Below are positions 37,136 through 49,542 of a stretch of DNA of 64,000 nt, in pieces (the first letter of the stretch is position 1; every line of letters starts with the position of its first letter). The stretch spans positions 372,001-436,000 of the forward strand of contig JAFCIZ010000006.1 of NCBI GenBank assembly GCA_017871115.1, written 5' to 3'. A program made the translations under genes and the position numbers. The notes beneath the pieces are model-generated. The model did not search any database and was not told where the DNA came from. It worked only from the letters and a program-made list of their open reading frames with translations. The DNA comes from Cunninghamella blakesleeana. Taxonomy: Eukaryota > Mucoromycota > Mucoromycetes > Mucorales > Cunninghamellaceae.

Positions 37136-38278
37136 AAAAGTAATATATTAGTGGATACACCTGGACAAATTGAAATATTCACCTGGTCAGCCTCTGGAGC
37201 CATTATTACTGATACATTAGCATCCACTTACCCAACTGTTGTTGCATATATTATTGATACACCACGTACAACATCCCCAGCTACCTTTATGAGTAACATG
37301 TTATATGCTTGTAGTATTTTATATAAAACAAAATTACCTTTTATTTTGGTGTTTAATAAAACCGATGTGGTCTCGCATGAATTTGCGGTGGAATGGATGA
37401 CGGATTTTGAAAAATTCCAAGAAGCTCTTAGCCGTGATACCTCTTATATGAGTAGCTTAATTAATTCTATGAGTTTAATGTTGGATGAATTTTATCAACA
37501 TCTTAAAGTTGTTGGTGTCTCTGCTGTTACTGGTCAAGGTATTGATGAATTCTTTGATGCTGTTAATGAAGCTGCCGAAGAATATGAAAAGTAAGTCATC
37601 AATCAATAAACAAAACTAGAAATAAAATCAAACAATGATAAACGCGCTTTTATTTACTTTATACTTATTTCAATTCATATAGAGAATATAAACCTGAAAT
37701 AGAACGTATCATTCGTGAAAAGGTAATAATAGTAGGATTTATAATACCATATTAGTATATGGGAAAAATATTAATGTATATATTATTATTATTAAATTAA
37801 ATAGATGGAAAAAGAAGAAAAGGAAAAGCAAGAACAATTATCAAAATTAATGAAAGATGTACAAGTATCAAAGGGAACCGAAGTACCACTTGGTGAAGGA
37901 CAACGTAAATAAAATGAAATAATAAAATAAGAATATATTGTTCTATAGAAAGGCTTTATTTATTTATTTGATTCATTTCATATAGGTCCTATTGAAGATG
38001 AAACATGGGAAGAAGAAGAAGAAGAAGAAGTAGACGATGAAGGTTTAGATGATGATGATAGTGAAGGTAAAAAAAAAAAAAAAAAAGTTTATAATAAAAT
38101 CGAAATTCAATGATTCTAATAATACAACCTTTATTTATATTAAATTTATTTATTTATTTACATGTAATTATTAGATGAAAACCCACTTCCAGAAGCATCA
38201 AAATATCCACCATCCATATCACAAATAAACAATGATGCTAAATTTAAATCATGGTTAAACCAAGTTAATAATAGCTAA
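36448..38278 (+). CDS. GPN1: GPN-loop GTPase 1 (Npa3 / XAB1)
   Basis: GPN1/Npa3 is a cytosolic GTPase needed for assembly and nuclear import of RNA polymerase II. Eight exons (36448-36549, 36719-36852, 36941-37045, 37141-37590, 37683-37722, 37805-37904, 37986-38066, 38175-38278) join to 371 residues, close to the human 374. Visible motifs are the P-loop GMAGSGKTT at 23-31, the diagnostic GPN at 83-85 inside [23 protein letters not shown] from 119, and FNKTD. The C-terminal tail is Glu/Asp-rich and acidic, as in the family. I chose the ATG at 36448 because the in-frame ATG at 36364 would add a Phe/Leu-rich stretch encoded by homopolymers, unlike any relative. A CCGG-centred motif is about 100 bases upstream. 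Confidence 0.95.
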
Positions 38279-39199
38279 AAAAAAATTATCATTAAATTAG
38301 TATAGATATCATAAATAAAAGTATATATTTCTTCTGTCTTTTTCTTTGTATTTATTCATTTTAATTTTTTAGAAAAAATAAAAATCATACACTATCATGT
38401 ATCATTAATTATAATAATATTAATTATAATAATAAAATAACTTTATTTATACTTTGATACTAATAATAATTATAATAATTATACTTTATTATTTATGATA
38501 AAAATAAATCATTATAATATAAACTTTTTTTTAAAAAAAAAATGCTAAAAAAAGAAAAAAAACCCTTTATGTATAGAGTCTTCTCATAATTGGTAATCAA
38601 TACCAACCCAGGATTTATATAATCATTTCTCCTGGAATGAAAAAGCTATACATATACGTAAAGTACATATACGTAATTATACTTTTATATTGTATATTGT
38701 TTTTAAATGAAATAAACAAAGGAGGAAAAAAAAAAAAAAAGACATGTATCTTTGTTCTTATTTCGTTTTCATTGTAATTAACAAGTTTAAAAATAAGTTT
38801 TAATTGTTTTCAAAAAAAATGTATATATATATATTAAAAAATATTAAAACGTATTATTATTATTGCTGTTATTATTATTATTATTATTAAAAGGAAATGA
38901 AAAGAATAATAGAAAATTAATTATATAATCGATCACAATATTATTAAATTAAATCAAGGGGAGAAGGGATGAGATGAGTTGATTATAACAAAGGGATGAT
39001 GATAAATGAAAAATAAAAAAATAAAAAAAAAAAAAAGTGAATAAAAAAAAATCTATTCTAATTTTGTATTATTAGGAGTAAATGGAAAATAAAATGATTA
39101 TAGTAAAATTATAAAAAAAAAAAAAAGATATATGAACAATAAAGATAAAAGTAGTAAAATTATAAAAAATAATTTTTGTTGTTTGTTGGTATTTTCTTC
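38279..39199. other. AT-rich convergent intergenic region
   Basis: Shared 3' flank of GPN1 (plus) and the PX-AGC kinase (minus). Only AT-rich simple sequence is seen, including imperfect AAT/ATT tracts and a T(n)A(n) tract near 38526-38540. Confidence 0.5.
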
Positions 39200-41926
39200 T
39201 TAATTCCATTCTAATGATATAGCCGCACTATGTCGTTTTCTTACATTGGTAGCTAAAGAAGGGGTATCTCTTGAAGTAGTTAATAGAGTAGGCATTGTAT
39301 CTATATGTCGAATCACTTCCCCAGTTCCAATAGATAAAAAGGATGAACTTGTTGAAAACCTTTCTTTTCCACGTAATAATCGACGTTGTTGTTGAGTATG
39401 ATGATGATTAGAAGTAGAAGGTGTATTAAAAGAAGAGGATGGCTGTTGAATATCAGGATGGGAAATGCTTTTTTCTATACATAAAACAGAGGAGGTTTGG
39501 TCGGAGTATCTTGGATCAAATGAAAAATTTCGAAATGGGTCACTTTCTTCGTCATCGTCATCATCGCTATCTACTGTTCCATCTTGGTTTTGGTTTTCTT
39601 TAGAGGTTGGATAATGGTAAGCTTGTGATTCTGATATACGAGGTGTCATATTAACAAAAGATGCATCAAAATGAGTTAAATCCGTTTCCGATTGAATGAT
39701 AGGTATATAATGAGGTTTTAATTTACGTTGAGCTACATCATCCCAATCTAAGCCCGCAAAATAAGGATGATTTTTTATTTGTTCTGAACTATCCCAACCT
39801 AACCGTTCATATGGATCCTTTTCTAATAACTATTTTTTATTTCAAATGAAAATGATATAATGAGTTGATCGTTATTTTATTTTTATCTTTTTTAAAGTTT
39901 AGTTACAATAGATGATCATTTATAATTATTATTATTATTATTACCCCTGATAAGAAATCACAAGTGATGGGATCAAAAGATGGTGAAGTAGGGAATTCCA
40001 AATTATCTTCTAATACTCTTCTAAACATTTCCATATGAGTATCTGCCCAAAAAGGTGTCTAAATGAAAGAAAGAAAGAAAATAAAAACATGATAATGAGT
40101 ATTGTTACTATAATTGATAAAAATAAAAAAAGAAACCATCTTTTTTTTATATTATTATCGCTGGGCTTTTCTTTTTACCATGCCAGCCAACATTTCATAA
40201 ATAAGAGTACCCAAACTCCAATAATCAACGGAATAAGTATATTTTTCACCCAAGATAACCTCTGGAGCTAAATATTCCGCTGTACCACAAAACGTACCAG
40301 TAGTAGGGAATCCCATACCACGACTTTCATTGATATTAAATACTTTAGATAAACCAAAATCTGTTAAAACAATGTGTCCATCACGTCCAATTAAAACATT
40401 TTCAGGTTTCAGGTCTCTATAATACATATATATATATATATATAAATATATGTAAATATAAAATAAATATTAGAATATACTAATGCACAAACAATTGACT
40501 ATTTGTTATTATTCTTATTTAAAATAACTTACCTATAGATAATACCATGACTATGCAATATAGATAACCCCATCAATATTTCAGCAGCATAAAACCGAGT
40601 ACGCTCTTTTGTAAAAGTAAGCGAGTTTGACATTTGAGTAGCAATATCACCACCATGAATATAATCAAGCACAAAATATAAATGAGAATCTGTCTGGAAA
40701 GCGTGATAAAGTTTTATTAAAAATGGTTGGTCACGTAAACGAGCTAAAATATCTCTTTCTGCTATGGTATGATGAACTTCATTTTGTTGAATGACTTTAT
40801 GTTTACTAATAACTTTGAGTGCATAAAGCTGTTGATTGGATTTTTTTATATTGTTGAATTCTTTTTCTTTAGAATGAGTTGTTGTTATTGTTGTATTATC
40901 GTTAAAAACATTTGATTCTACAAGAAGTACCTACATTTATATAAAGTAAATGAATCGATTAATTATAAAGAAAATATAAAAATAAAAATAAATAAACCCC
41001 GCTTTTTATTCTATTTTTTTTTTTGTTTTTTTTTAAAAAAAAAAAGACACTTTTTACCTTTCCCATACAGCCTTTTCCTATTACTTTTAATAAATTAAAT
41101 TGATCAATAGAAACAGTAGTGGCTGGTTCTTGCTGTGATAATAAAGATTGATGATGATGATGGACTGAAGAACCTGTATCCGGCGTATCGGTTTGACATT
41201 TTGACTTTCCTGATAAAGTAATTGGACTATAAATAGATGATGAGTTGGCCATATCAACTAATTTATCATCTTCACGTTGAACACTTAAAAAGTCTCTTAA
41301 TAATGAAGATATTGATACAATAGGATGAGTAAAACATCGACTTAGATATTCTTCAATTTTATCTGCATTGGATTTTTGTGGTTTCTTTTTATAAAATATC
41401 GACTTAAAGGTGATAGTGGTTGTGGAAGAAGGTTTTAATAATGGTAACGATCGTTTTTTATTGGGTATATTTAATGATGGAAGTGGGATTTTTGTTCGAG
41501 GGTAATGACATCGAATCTATCCATATATATTTAATATAATAACAATATCAATATATGACAGAGAGAAGGGGAAGGCATTTTTGTTTTTATTTACTTGTGA
41601 TTATGCAAATCAAACATAAATTTACTTGGTTAGATTATTTATTTATTATTTATTATTTATTATTTATTTACCTTTTGATGGAACTCCGCGAAATCTGAGG
41701 GATAACGAATTAAAGATATAGTTGAAGTAGAGGATTGTATTACTATATGAAAGGCCTTTTTTTTTAAAAAAAAAAAAAAAAAAAAAAGAATTAATTTAAA
41801 AAAATAGAATTCTAATCATTTTCTTTTAAAAATATATATAATATTTACAACTATTAATTCATGTTTAAAAGAAAAAGTAGTTTCAAATACTGAAACAACT
41901 TGATTTTGAAGTATTGGGCATGGCAT
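39200..41926 (-). CDS. PX-domain AGC serine/threonine kinase (SGK3/Ypk-like)
   Basis: Seven exons (41849-41926, 41672-41755, 41058-41516, 40533-40930, 40179-40416, 39945-40058, 39200-39829) join to 666 residues. The N-terminal 130 residues look like a PX phosphoinositide-binding domain, with [14 protein letters not shown] and a proline motif (KIPLPSL). The kinase domain starts near residue 195: GKGCMGKV loop, a Lys in [31 protein letters not shown], and an activation loop [15 protein letters not shown] suited to PDK1. A C-terminal hydrophobic motif FRNFSFD follows an acidic Asp/Glu run, as expected for a TORC2-type site. An insertion of about 25 residues separates the glycine loop from the catalytic Lys, with an intron exactly after GKV. 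A role in endosome-linked growth signalling is inferred from the architecture; the exact orthology is uncertain. Confidence 0.88.
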
Positions 41927-43080
41927 TTAATAATATTAAAAAAATATATATCAAAAGCTATATATTTATATATATATATATATAATGAGGGAGAAAAAGA
42001 AAGAAAAAGAGAGAAAAAGAGAGAAAAAGGATTAAAAAGAAAAAAAACTATTATTTATTTTGAAAGGGGTTAAAAAAAAAGAAAAAAAAAAAAAAAAAAA
42101 AGTGGAGAGGAGAGTATAAAAAATGAGATTTACCACATGTCATGATAATTGATCAACCTATTTGAACATCACTGTCGTCTTTTTTTTTTGCTGTCATCCC
42201 TATTATATAAATATTCATCTTTATATTTTATTTTATTCTACTAAATATATATTAATTTATTTTTATCATAATTAAACTCATTTTTATCTTCCCCCACAAT
42301 AATACCGCCCAATTTATTTATAAATCCTTTCAGAGCGATTCAATATTAAAATAAATATAATTATACGTATATAAATACAATACATAACTATATATATGGT
42401 TATGTATGGTTATATACGTAAATTTATATATATATATATATTCATTAATCTTTTTGTTGTATTTTTAAAAAATATATACATGTATATACGTATTTATATA
42501 TTTACCTCGACTTTTCCCCCCTTCTCTATATTATAATGTTTATAGGAGAATCAACAACAAAATAAAAAACCAGGAGGAATACTTTATATGGTTATTTCAA
42601 CATCAAGTAGTATCGAAACAGCCTCATTTAACTCCGTATTAAGTATATAACATTCACCACTTTGAGTTGCATATCCGATATATCATCTATATCTTTTTCT
42701 TTTTTTTAGATGTCATAAACTTCTGATGTATTCCATTGACAAAGAAAAAAAAAAAAGATTAAAGCTAAACCTATTTCATAATATTATTATCGTTTCATTT
42801 TCTTATTCTTCTTTTTCTTTTTTTGTAATTGTAAAATACTTATATTTTTATTTATATAGATTGTAGTATTAGCATAAGAACTATACAGTAAAAGAAAAAA
42901 GAAAATAAAGATAATCAAAAAAAAAAAAAAAAGGATAAGATAAAGATGTATAAGAAGGTAAAAAGATAGAAAAAAAAGTATATACATATATAAATATATA
43001 TAAGTATATGCAGATTGTTGTGATATTTTTTTTATTGTTATTTTTAATAATATAGTTAGTTGCATAATATTATATCATAT
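41927..43080. other. AT-rich intergenic region with one exon-like stretch
   Basis: Upstream flank of the kinase and 3' flank of SKP1. A plus-strand segment at 42546-42650 follows a TTATAG acceptor-like site, stays open for 34 codons (PGGILYMVISTSSSIETASF) and ends at a stop. No upstream exon could be joined, so no gene is called. The rest is simple AT sequence. Confidence 0.45.
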
Positions 43081-43971
43081 TTATCGGTCTTCCGCCCATT
43101 CCTAAAGTTATTTAAAAAAAAAAAAATCAATATCAAGAATAATGAAATAATGCTGAGCCAATTAAAAAGTTAAAGAGTATTATTTTTATTGATTCAACAG
43201 TGCCACTTACATTTTCCTTTCTGATTTGAGCTTCTTCTTCAGGTGTAAAGTCATTAACAATATTGAAAATCTTACGAATTTCTTCAGCGGTTTTTCCTTT
43301 AATCATATTAGCAACGGTTTTACAACCAACATCCAAAAGTGGTTTAATATCAAGATAATTGGCAGCCTAGGAAAATTAAATATATAAATAAAAAGAAGGA
43401 ATGAATACAGAAAATAAAATAAAAAGAGATGTGAAAAGATATATATCAAAGATTATTACAAGAATAATATCAAACAAAGTTTCTTGATCTACTTCCATAT
43501 ACTTTTGATCCCATTCATCAATATCAGTGTTACGTCTTTCAGTTTCATCTGTTGTTACAGGATCACCACTATGATGTTCACACCATTCAATGACCTATTT
43601 AAAAAGATAAAAAAAAAAATAATATATAAATTAATTTACACTCACACTCACACACATATACATATATATATATAATTGTATGTATGTATTATTCCATCTA
43701 GTCCTATTTATTTATTTACCTTTCTTAAAACTTTAGCTGTTACGTTGGGGAGAGGAATAGGAGCATCACTTTCACCAACATCTATTTATTATTATTATTA
43801 TTATTATTATTTCCTACATATTCATTGTTTTATTATTATTATCTTTAAATATAAAAGAAAGTAAATGTATTATTTACCTTCAAGCATATTTTTAATTAAA
43901 ACTGAACGTTCAGCAACGGACTTTTCAACTGTGAATTCTTCTTGATCAGAACTTAAAAGACGTACACTCAT
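43081..43971 (-). CDS. SKP1: SKP1, SCF ubiquitin ligase adaptor
   Basis: SKP1 links F-box proteins to cullin-1 in SCF E3 ligases and also works in kinetochore and endosomal complexes. Five exons (43878-43971, 43720-43781, 43460-43594, 43211-43366, 43081-43101) join to 155 residues. The last exon has only seven codons and supplies the diagnostic EWAEDR end after RKEN. Other hallmarks are [46 protein letters not shown], and [25 protein letters not shown]. Length is near the family norm of about 160. An AGCCGGAA element lies about 135 bases upstream of the start, and the gene is divergent from BCP1. Confidence 0.97.
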
Positions 43972-45006
43972 GATGATTTATATATATATTTATATTTTTG
44001 AAAAAATAAAAGAAAAAGTAACCAAGAAAAAGAATGTTCAACACGTAAACAATATTTTTTTTTAAACTAAAAAGCCCGCAGTTAATAAAAAATTGATTTT
44101 CGAGCCGGAACATAAATGAGTAATTATTTTTAACTCTATTTCCATATCCGATGACTACGCCAATCCATCATTTATATATTATTACTCACATCCCACTACA
44201 CTCGACTATATCAATTCTTTCATCAGATATACGTAATCATTATTTTAATTGATTATATTAATTGGGAATCAACTGCGAAAATAGTTTATTATATTTTGTA
44301 AAAAAAAACAAAAAAGCTTCGGGAAAAAACGAATGATAAAGAAACTCTATTAAAAACTGTAACTATAAAAAGAGATCAAACAGCGTGATTAAAATATACG
44401 AATTACAAGAAGAGTAATAGCTTATGTATAATATTATGAATAAGAAGAAGAAAAAAAGACATATTCCTGTTATGAAATATAGCGAGAATATTATTGAATG
44501 ACAAAAGTTAACATGAATATTTAACGCTTAAGTAATAATAATAATATATTATATTCCTTGTTACTTATACATCCTTTATTTAGTTTGTACTTTACTATTA
44601 AAAATAATAATAATATAAAGATAAGGACAGTATGTTAAACTGGATAATAGTAGAGAAAGAGAAAGAGAAGAATAAAGGGTTTAAACAGAATGTTCGTATT
44701 ATGATGGTCTTTAACTTTGTTTATCTTGATATCAAATTAAAAGAATAAATTTGTAATAATGTTTTTTTTAAAAAATTCATTTTTTTATTGTGATCCACAA
44801 TATTAGATAAATAAACTGTATAAAAATATAATGTAAGTATGCATATATATAAATACTTTTTGCATAAAAAAAAGATTAAACAGGCGCGCAAGTGGCTGGC
44901 GGTCTTTCTTTTTGACTATTTAAAAAAAATTAAGCGGGAAAAGATTTTTTTTTTTTTTTCTTTCTGATAAAAAAAAAACTATATAAAATATATCATAATA
45001 AATAAT
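43972..45006. promoter_or_regulatory. Divergent intergenic region between SKP1 and BCP1
   Basis: About 1 kb with no gene seen. It holds AGCCGGAA at 44103-44110 on the SKP1 side and a GC-rich patch (gcgcgcaagtggctggcgg) at about 44883-44901 on the BCP1 side, 105-125 bases before its start. Both stand out in otherwise AT-rich DNA and are plausible promoter elements. Confidence 0.45.
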
Positions 45007-46308
45007 ATGGGTAGTAGTAAAAGAAAACACTCTGAAGACCAACATTCTGATTCCTCTGATGAAGATTCTGATGGCTCTATCAAAGTAAGTAGACAAAAGT
45101 TGATTATAGTATTGAATAGAGCATATCTGCTCTACCTTTTATTTATTTTGATCAAACTGACTCTTTTTATTATTTTTATTTTCACCCTTTTCTTATCCCA
45201 CCCATATTAGGATATTATTGATGTTGACTTTGACTTTTACAATCCTGAAGAAATTGATTATCAAGCTTTAAAGAGATTATTATCTCAACTATTTTCCTCT
45301 GACGCAGAATTAATTGAAATTGGTGATTTAGTAGATATTATTATCGAAGAAAACCACGTTGGAACAACTATCAAAGTAGACGGTCAAGAATCGGATCCTT
45401 ATGCTATTCTTAGTGTAATTAATCTTAAACAACAAAAGGTAAAAAAAAAAAAAAATAGTTGTATTTATTTTGATATTTAAAAGAAGAGAAAAAAAAATAA
45501 AAATTAATATAGCTTTGATAATAATATATTCCTATTATCTTTTTTTCTTCTTTAAATAGGATAATAAAGGCGTTCAATCATTATGTAATTATTTATCAAA
45601 CAAATGCCCTAAAAAGGATGCTGCTTTACATGAAGCTGTTAAAGATATTTTTTCATTAGAAAATAACATCGGATGGATTGTATCAGAACGTTTTATTAAT
45701 ATGCCAGTTGAAGTTATGCCACCAATGTATAATTTACTTACAAAAGAAATAAAAAATGCATCAGATAATGTAGGTGAAAAAAGTTAGATCAAAAAATTAA
45801 ATTATATATAAATATATTGAGGATCAAATACTAATATATATATATATATATATATAGGGAGAACCATACTCTTTCGAATGGTTTATGTTTATCGTCAAAG
45901 TTTATAAAGAAGTATCACCTACTGTTGATGAAGAAGAGAATGAAGAAACATCAGCTCCTCCTCCTTCAAAAAAGAAAAAGGTATACAAGTTCACTTTTAT
46001 ATAAAGATAATCTACATTATACTAATATGTTATATAATTCATAGGGTAAGAAATCTAAAGATGCTCCAGTTACTGAAACCTTTTATTTCCAAGCTGAAGA
46101 TGAAATTATTGCCAGTTATGCAACACATCAATATGATTTCAAGTTTACCAACAGTGAAAAAGAAGCAGCTTCTGATTCAAAACGGGCCTTTTCAGATTTT
46201 GGTATTGCAGCTTCTAGAAAACTATTGTTTGTACATCAATCTAAATTCTCTGATCTTGTAGATGAAATAGAAAAAACATGTTCTAATGTGGATAAAGCTA
46301 CTTCATAA
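45007..46308 (+). CDS. BCP1: BCP1 / BCCIP family nuclear protein
   Basis: Bcp1/BCCIP is a nuclear protein that chaperones ribosomal protein Rpl23 (uL14) and supports nuclear export; in animals it also binds BRCA2 and p21. Five exons (45007-45084, 45211-45438, 45560-45769, 45858-45980, 46045-46308) join to 300 residues. The N-terminus is a short acidic Ser/Asp tail, followed by DIIDVDFDFYNPEEIDY, the family signature. Other family blocks are EENHVGTTIKVDGQESDPY, ALSV-like INLKQQK, and the C-terminal FYFQAEDEIIASYATHQYDF. A basic KKKK segment lies at the exon 4/5 join. Length is normal (about 280-310). Downstream NOG2, also a 60S biogenesis factor, is convergent; I take the adjacency as chance. 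Confidence 0.95.
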
Positions 46309-46981
46309 TTTTTTTTTTCTTTTCTCTCAATCTTTTTATATTATCATTTTCTTCATTAGTATTATTTTTATTTATTTACTTAATTGATATATATTTATAA
46401 ATATAATGTTTTTTGTATTATAGACATTGTTTTAATTTATTCATCCTTTTTTCTCTTTTTTAAAAATATAAAACGAACTTTAAAATATAGATTTCTTTGT
46501 TAAATTGTAAAGCTTTTATTGTCGATAGTGATTGTTATTCAAGTATAGTTTTTTTTACATATATACTCTAAGTCAATTTGGTACAATAAGATGGAGAGTA
46601 AATAAAAAAAAAAAAGTAAATAGCTAAATATTTTCAATTAATTTGTCTTGTATTTTACTTTATATTTACATCTTTCGTTATTTTTATTAAAAAAACCATT
46701 TATGAAATATATGTATAGTCTTTCATTAAAAAATATGTTACTCTCCATAGAACGATTGTAGTTAACCCAAAATTTATAATTAAAAAAAATAAAATGCTTG
46801 AAAAATAATGAATACAGAAAATAATTTATTTTTATTACATGCATTATATATATATATATTAATATTAGAAAAAAATAAAAAATAACAAAAAGGAAAAGAT
46901 ATAATATAAAATGAGGAAATGATTTTTGGATGATGAAAAAATAAAAATAAAAATAATAATGAAAATGATAATAATAACAGC
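46309..46981. other. AT-rich convergent intergenic region
   Basis: Shared 3' flank of BCP1 and NOG2. Only AT-rich simple sequence is seen; no gene or repeat of note. Confidence 0.5.
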
Positions 46982-49305
46982 TTATCGTCTTTTTCTTTTA
47001 CCAGCACTTTCGGATCCCTTTAATCTACTATGTAACACCTTCTTTGTTGCATCATCAGGTTTTACTTTGTTTCTATTTCTGTTTTTAACATTAGCAGTTT
47101 CATAAAAGTGGGTACCAATTTTCTTTTTCTTTTCTGTACTAGTTGATGTTTTTGCTTTTTTACTTGATGGTTGCTCTTCCATATCGTCGTCGTTATCTTT
47201 TTCCTCCACTTCATTATCTTCTTTTTCTTCGACATCTTCTTCAACATCATCATCATCTTCATTATCTTCCATATCACTGATTTCTAATTCACTATCTACT
47301 TCTTCGCCTTCAATGACAGGTGCGTGTACTTTAGGACCTTCTTCACCCACTACACTTTCAAAGACTTCATCCCAATCTGTAACATCATTCATTTCTGATT
47401 TATTATTATCATCATCATTCTTGGTAGATTTCTTCTTTTCTTCTTCTTGTTCTTTCTTTTGCTTAGCCATTTCCTTTTCTTTAGCAATTAATTCTGCGTT
47501 ATTTTCTAAATCTTCTTTCATGAAATCAGCAGAGACAGCAATTTTTCCAAAGATTTGATCCACACCAACTTTTAATTTTTTCTTAATATCTTCCATTTCT
47601 AATTGATCTTCGGTTTTAGGTGCAACAGATTCAGGAGGAGGAACATAGAAGGGAATTCTACCACGTAACCAATCATGAAGAACCATCACAGACACATTAT
47701 GGATATCAGGTTCACCACGTTTTAAAATTTTACCAGTCTTACGAGCCAATTGTTCCAAAAAGTCATTAGGATCTTTCCATTCACGTAAACCATATGTACG
47801 TCTAATGTATTCTGGTCGTACACGTTCTAAAACAGTAGGGATTGAGTCTTCAGGTTGGGATACATTTTCAATACGAACAGATCCTTTAAGAATGATATCA
47901 GTTTCATTATCATTGACATTAGGAGGGACCACACCAGGACAATCAATTAAATAGATACGTTTCATCAATGTAATATATTGCCATACTTTCGTTTCACCAG
48001 GAATAGGAGCAACGTTACATACTTTTTTAGCTTTTAATGTATTGATAATTGATGATTTACCAGTATTAGGATATCCAATAAATCCAACTGATATTTGTTT
48101 TTTATCTGAATGTAATGATGAGAATTGACGTAAAAGTTGAATTAATGACCCTTTACCAAATGAATTGTTAATGGAAGCATGGAAAGCAATTGTTGGGCAG
48201 TCTTTAGATAATGTTGCAACCCATCTTGCCTGTTATTAAAAAAAAAAAAAAAAAAGATTAAAACTCATGTTTCATTCAATATAATCCTTTTTTTCTTATT
48301 TTTTATCATTCTTTCTCACTTACAGTAGACCAAGTAGGGACTAAATCAACCTTATTCAATACAAAGATGATATGTTTATGTGGTTTTTCCTTTCGAATAT
48401 AATCTTCAACGTTTTTACATCTAGTACCAATAGGATCACGAGCATCCAATACATGAATAATAATATCGGATGAATCAATTACTTTATAAAGTTCATTCCA
48501 AATACGTTTAGATTGACCAGCTTGTAAATACCATGCACGTCCAGCATTAGCGAATTCAGTTTCTTTATTAGCTAATAAACTTGTATCCTTTGCTGAATTA
48601 TAATTTTCTATGATAAATAAAATTTATAAATAGAGGTTACTATTTGGAATTCTTTTTTTTTTTTTTTTTCTCTTTATAATTTATTTACCATGAGTATCAT
48701 CAACACTTGTCATCATTTCTTCCATTGTCCCAATATTTAACTTAGGACGTTTACGTTGGGCTTTTGATCCAAAAGTGTTTGAAAAACTATCAGTTTCCAA
48801 AATATGCATACGACCAGTCTTGGTAGGATCTTGTAACAAGGACATTGGCAACTTGTTTTGTTTTAATAAAACTTGATAGGGATCATGAATCTTTGCACTT
48901 AATGATTCTCTAAAATCTTCTAAAGCTTTTTGTCCGATAACTCTAGTATTACCTACAAATTGAATAAGAGGTATAGATAAAACATACATATTAGTGATAT
49001 TCTCATATTAATAAAATACAGTAAAGCTTATAATAATAATAAATAGGTGTATATATTTTACCAAACCATTTTCTATTAGGTGCAACTCTTGCTCTTGTTA
49101 CTTCAGAACTTTGGAAATCAGCAGCCTTGACAATGTTGCCTTGTGCATCTCTGATAGCTTTGCCACCCTTCAACATATTGATATATTTCATTTTTTTAGC
49201 ATCCCGGTAAAAGTTTTCACCTTTTACTCTAACGTTTCCAGCTCTATCATCGCCACCTGCTTTATCTCTTGATACCCTATTTTTTTCTTTTTTAAATTGA
49301 CCCAT
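46982..49305 (-). CDS. NOG2: NOG2 / GNL2 circularly permuted ribosome-assembly GTPase
   Basis: Nog2 (Nug2) is a nuclear and nucleolar GTPase that acts on late pre-60S particles before export. Four exons (49062-49305, 48689-48952, 48324-48607, 46982-48229) join to 679 residues. The N-terminal NGP1NT domain is visible ([46 protein letters not shown]). The GTPase motifs are in permuted order: NKVD near 253-256, GYPNTGKSS near 311-319, and DCPGVVPP near 359. The tail is acidic, then basic (Asp/Glu runs ending in KRKRR), typical of nucleolar proteins. Length is within the family range. It diverges from the CUE-domain gene across 237 bases that centre on a TCCGGA. Confidence 0.97.
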
Positions 49306-49542
49306 ATTGAAATAATAGATTTAAAAAAAAATTGATCTAAAAGAAGAAGAAAAAAATTTAAAGTTCATTTAATTTTTTTTTTATTAAGAAAAAATGGCTA
49401 GGACTGTTTTTCTCCACCTATTCGAATTCCGGATATGTAAAAAGGCTGAATTTATGCATTTATAAAATTTCAAATTAGTTCAAATTGGTATTTTTGCCCC
49501 TCTCTTTCTTAAACTTTTCTCTTTTTTTTAATAAAATAAAAA
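49306..49542. promoter_or_regulatory. Bidirectional promoter region between NOG2 and the CUE-domain gene
   Basis: A 237-base spacer between two divergent start codons. A TCCGGA hexamer at about 49428-49433 sits almost in the middle (roughly 110-125 bases from each start), next to a short less AT-rich patch. T tracts flank both genes. Confidence 0.45.
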
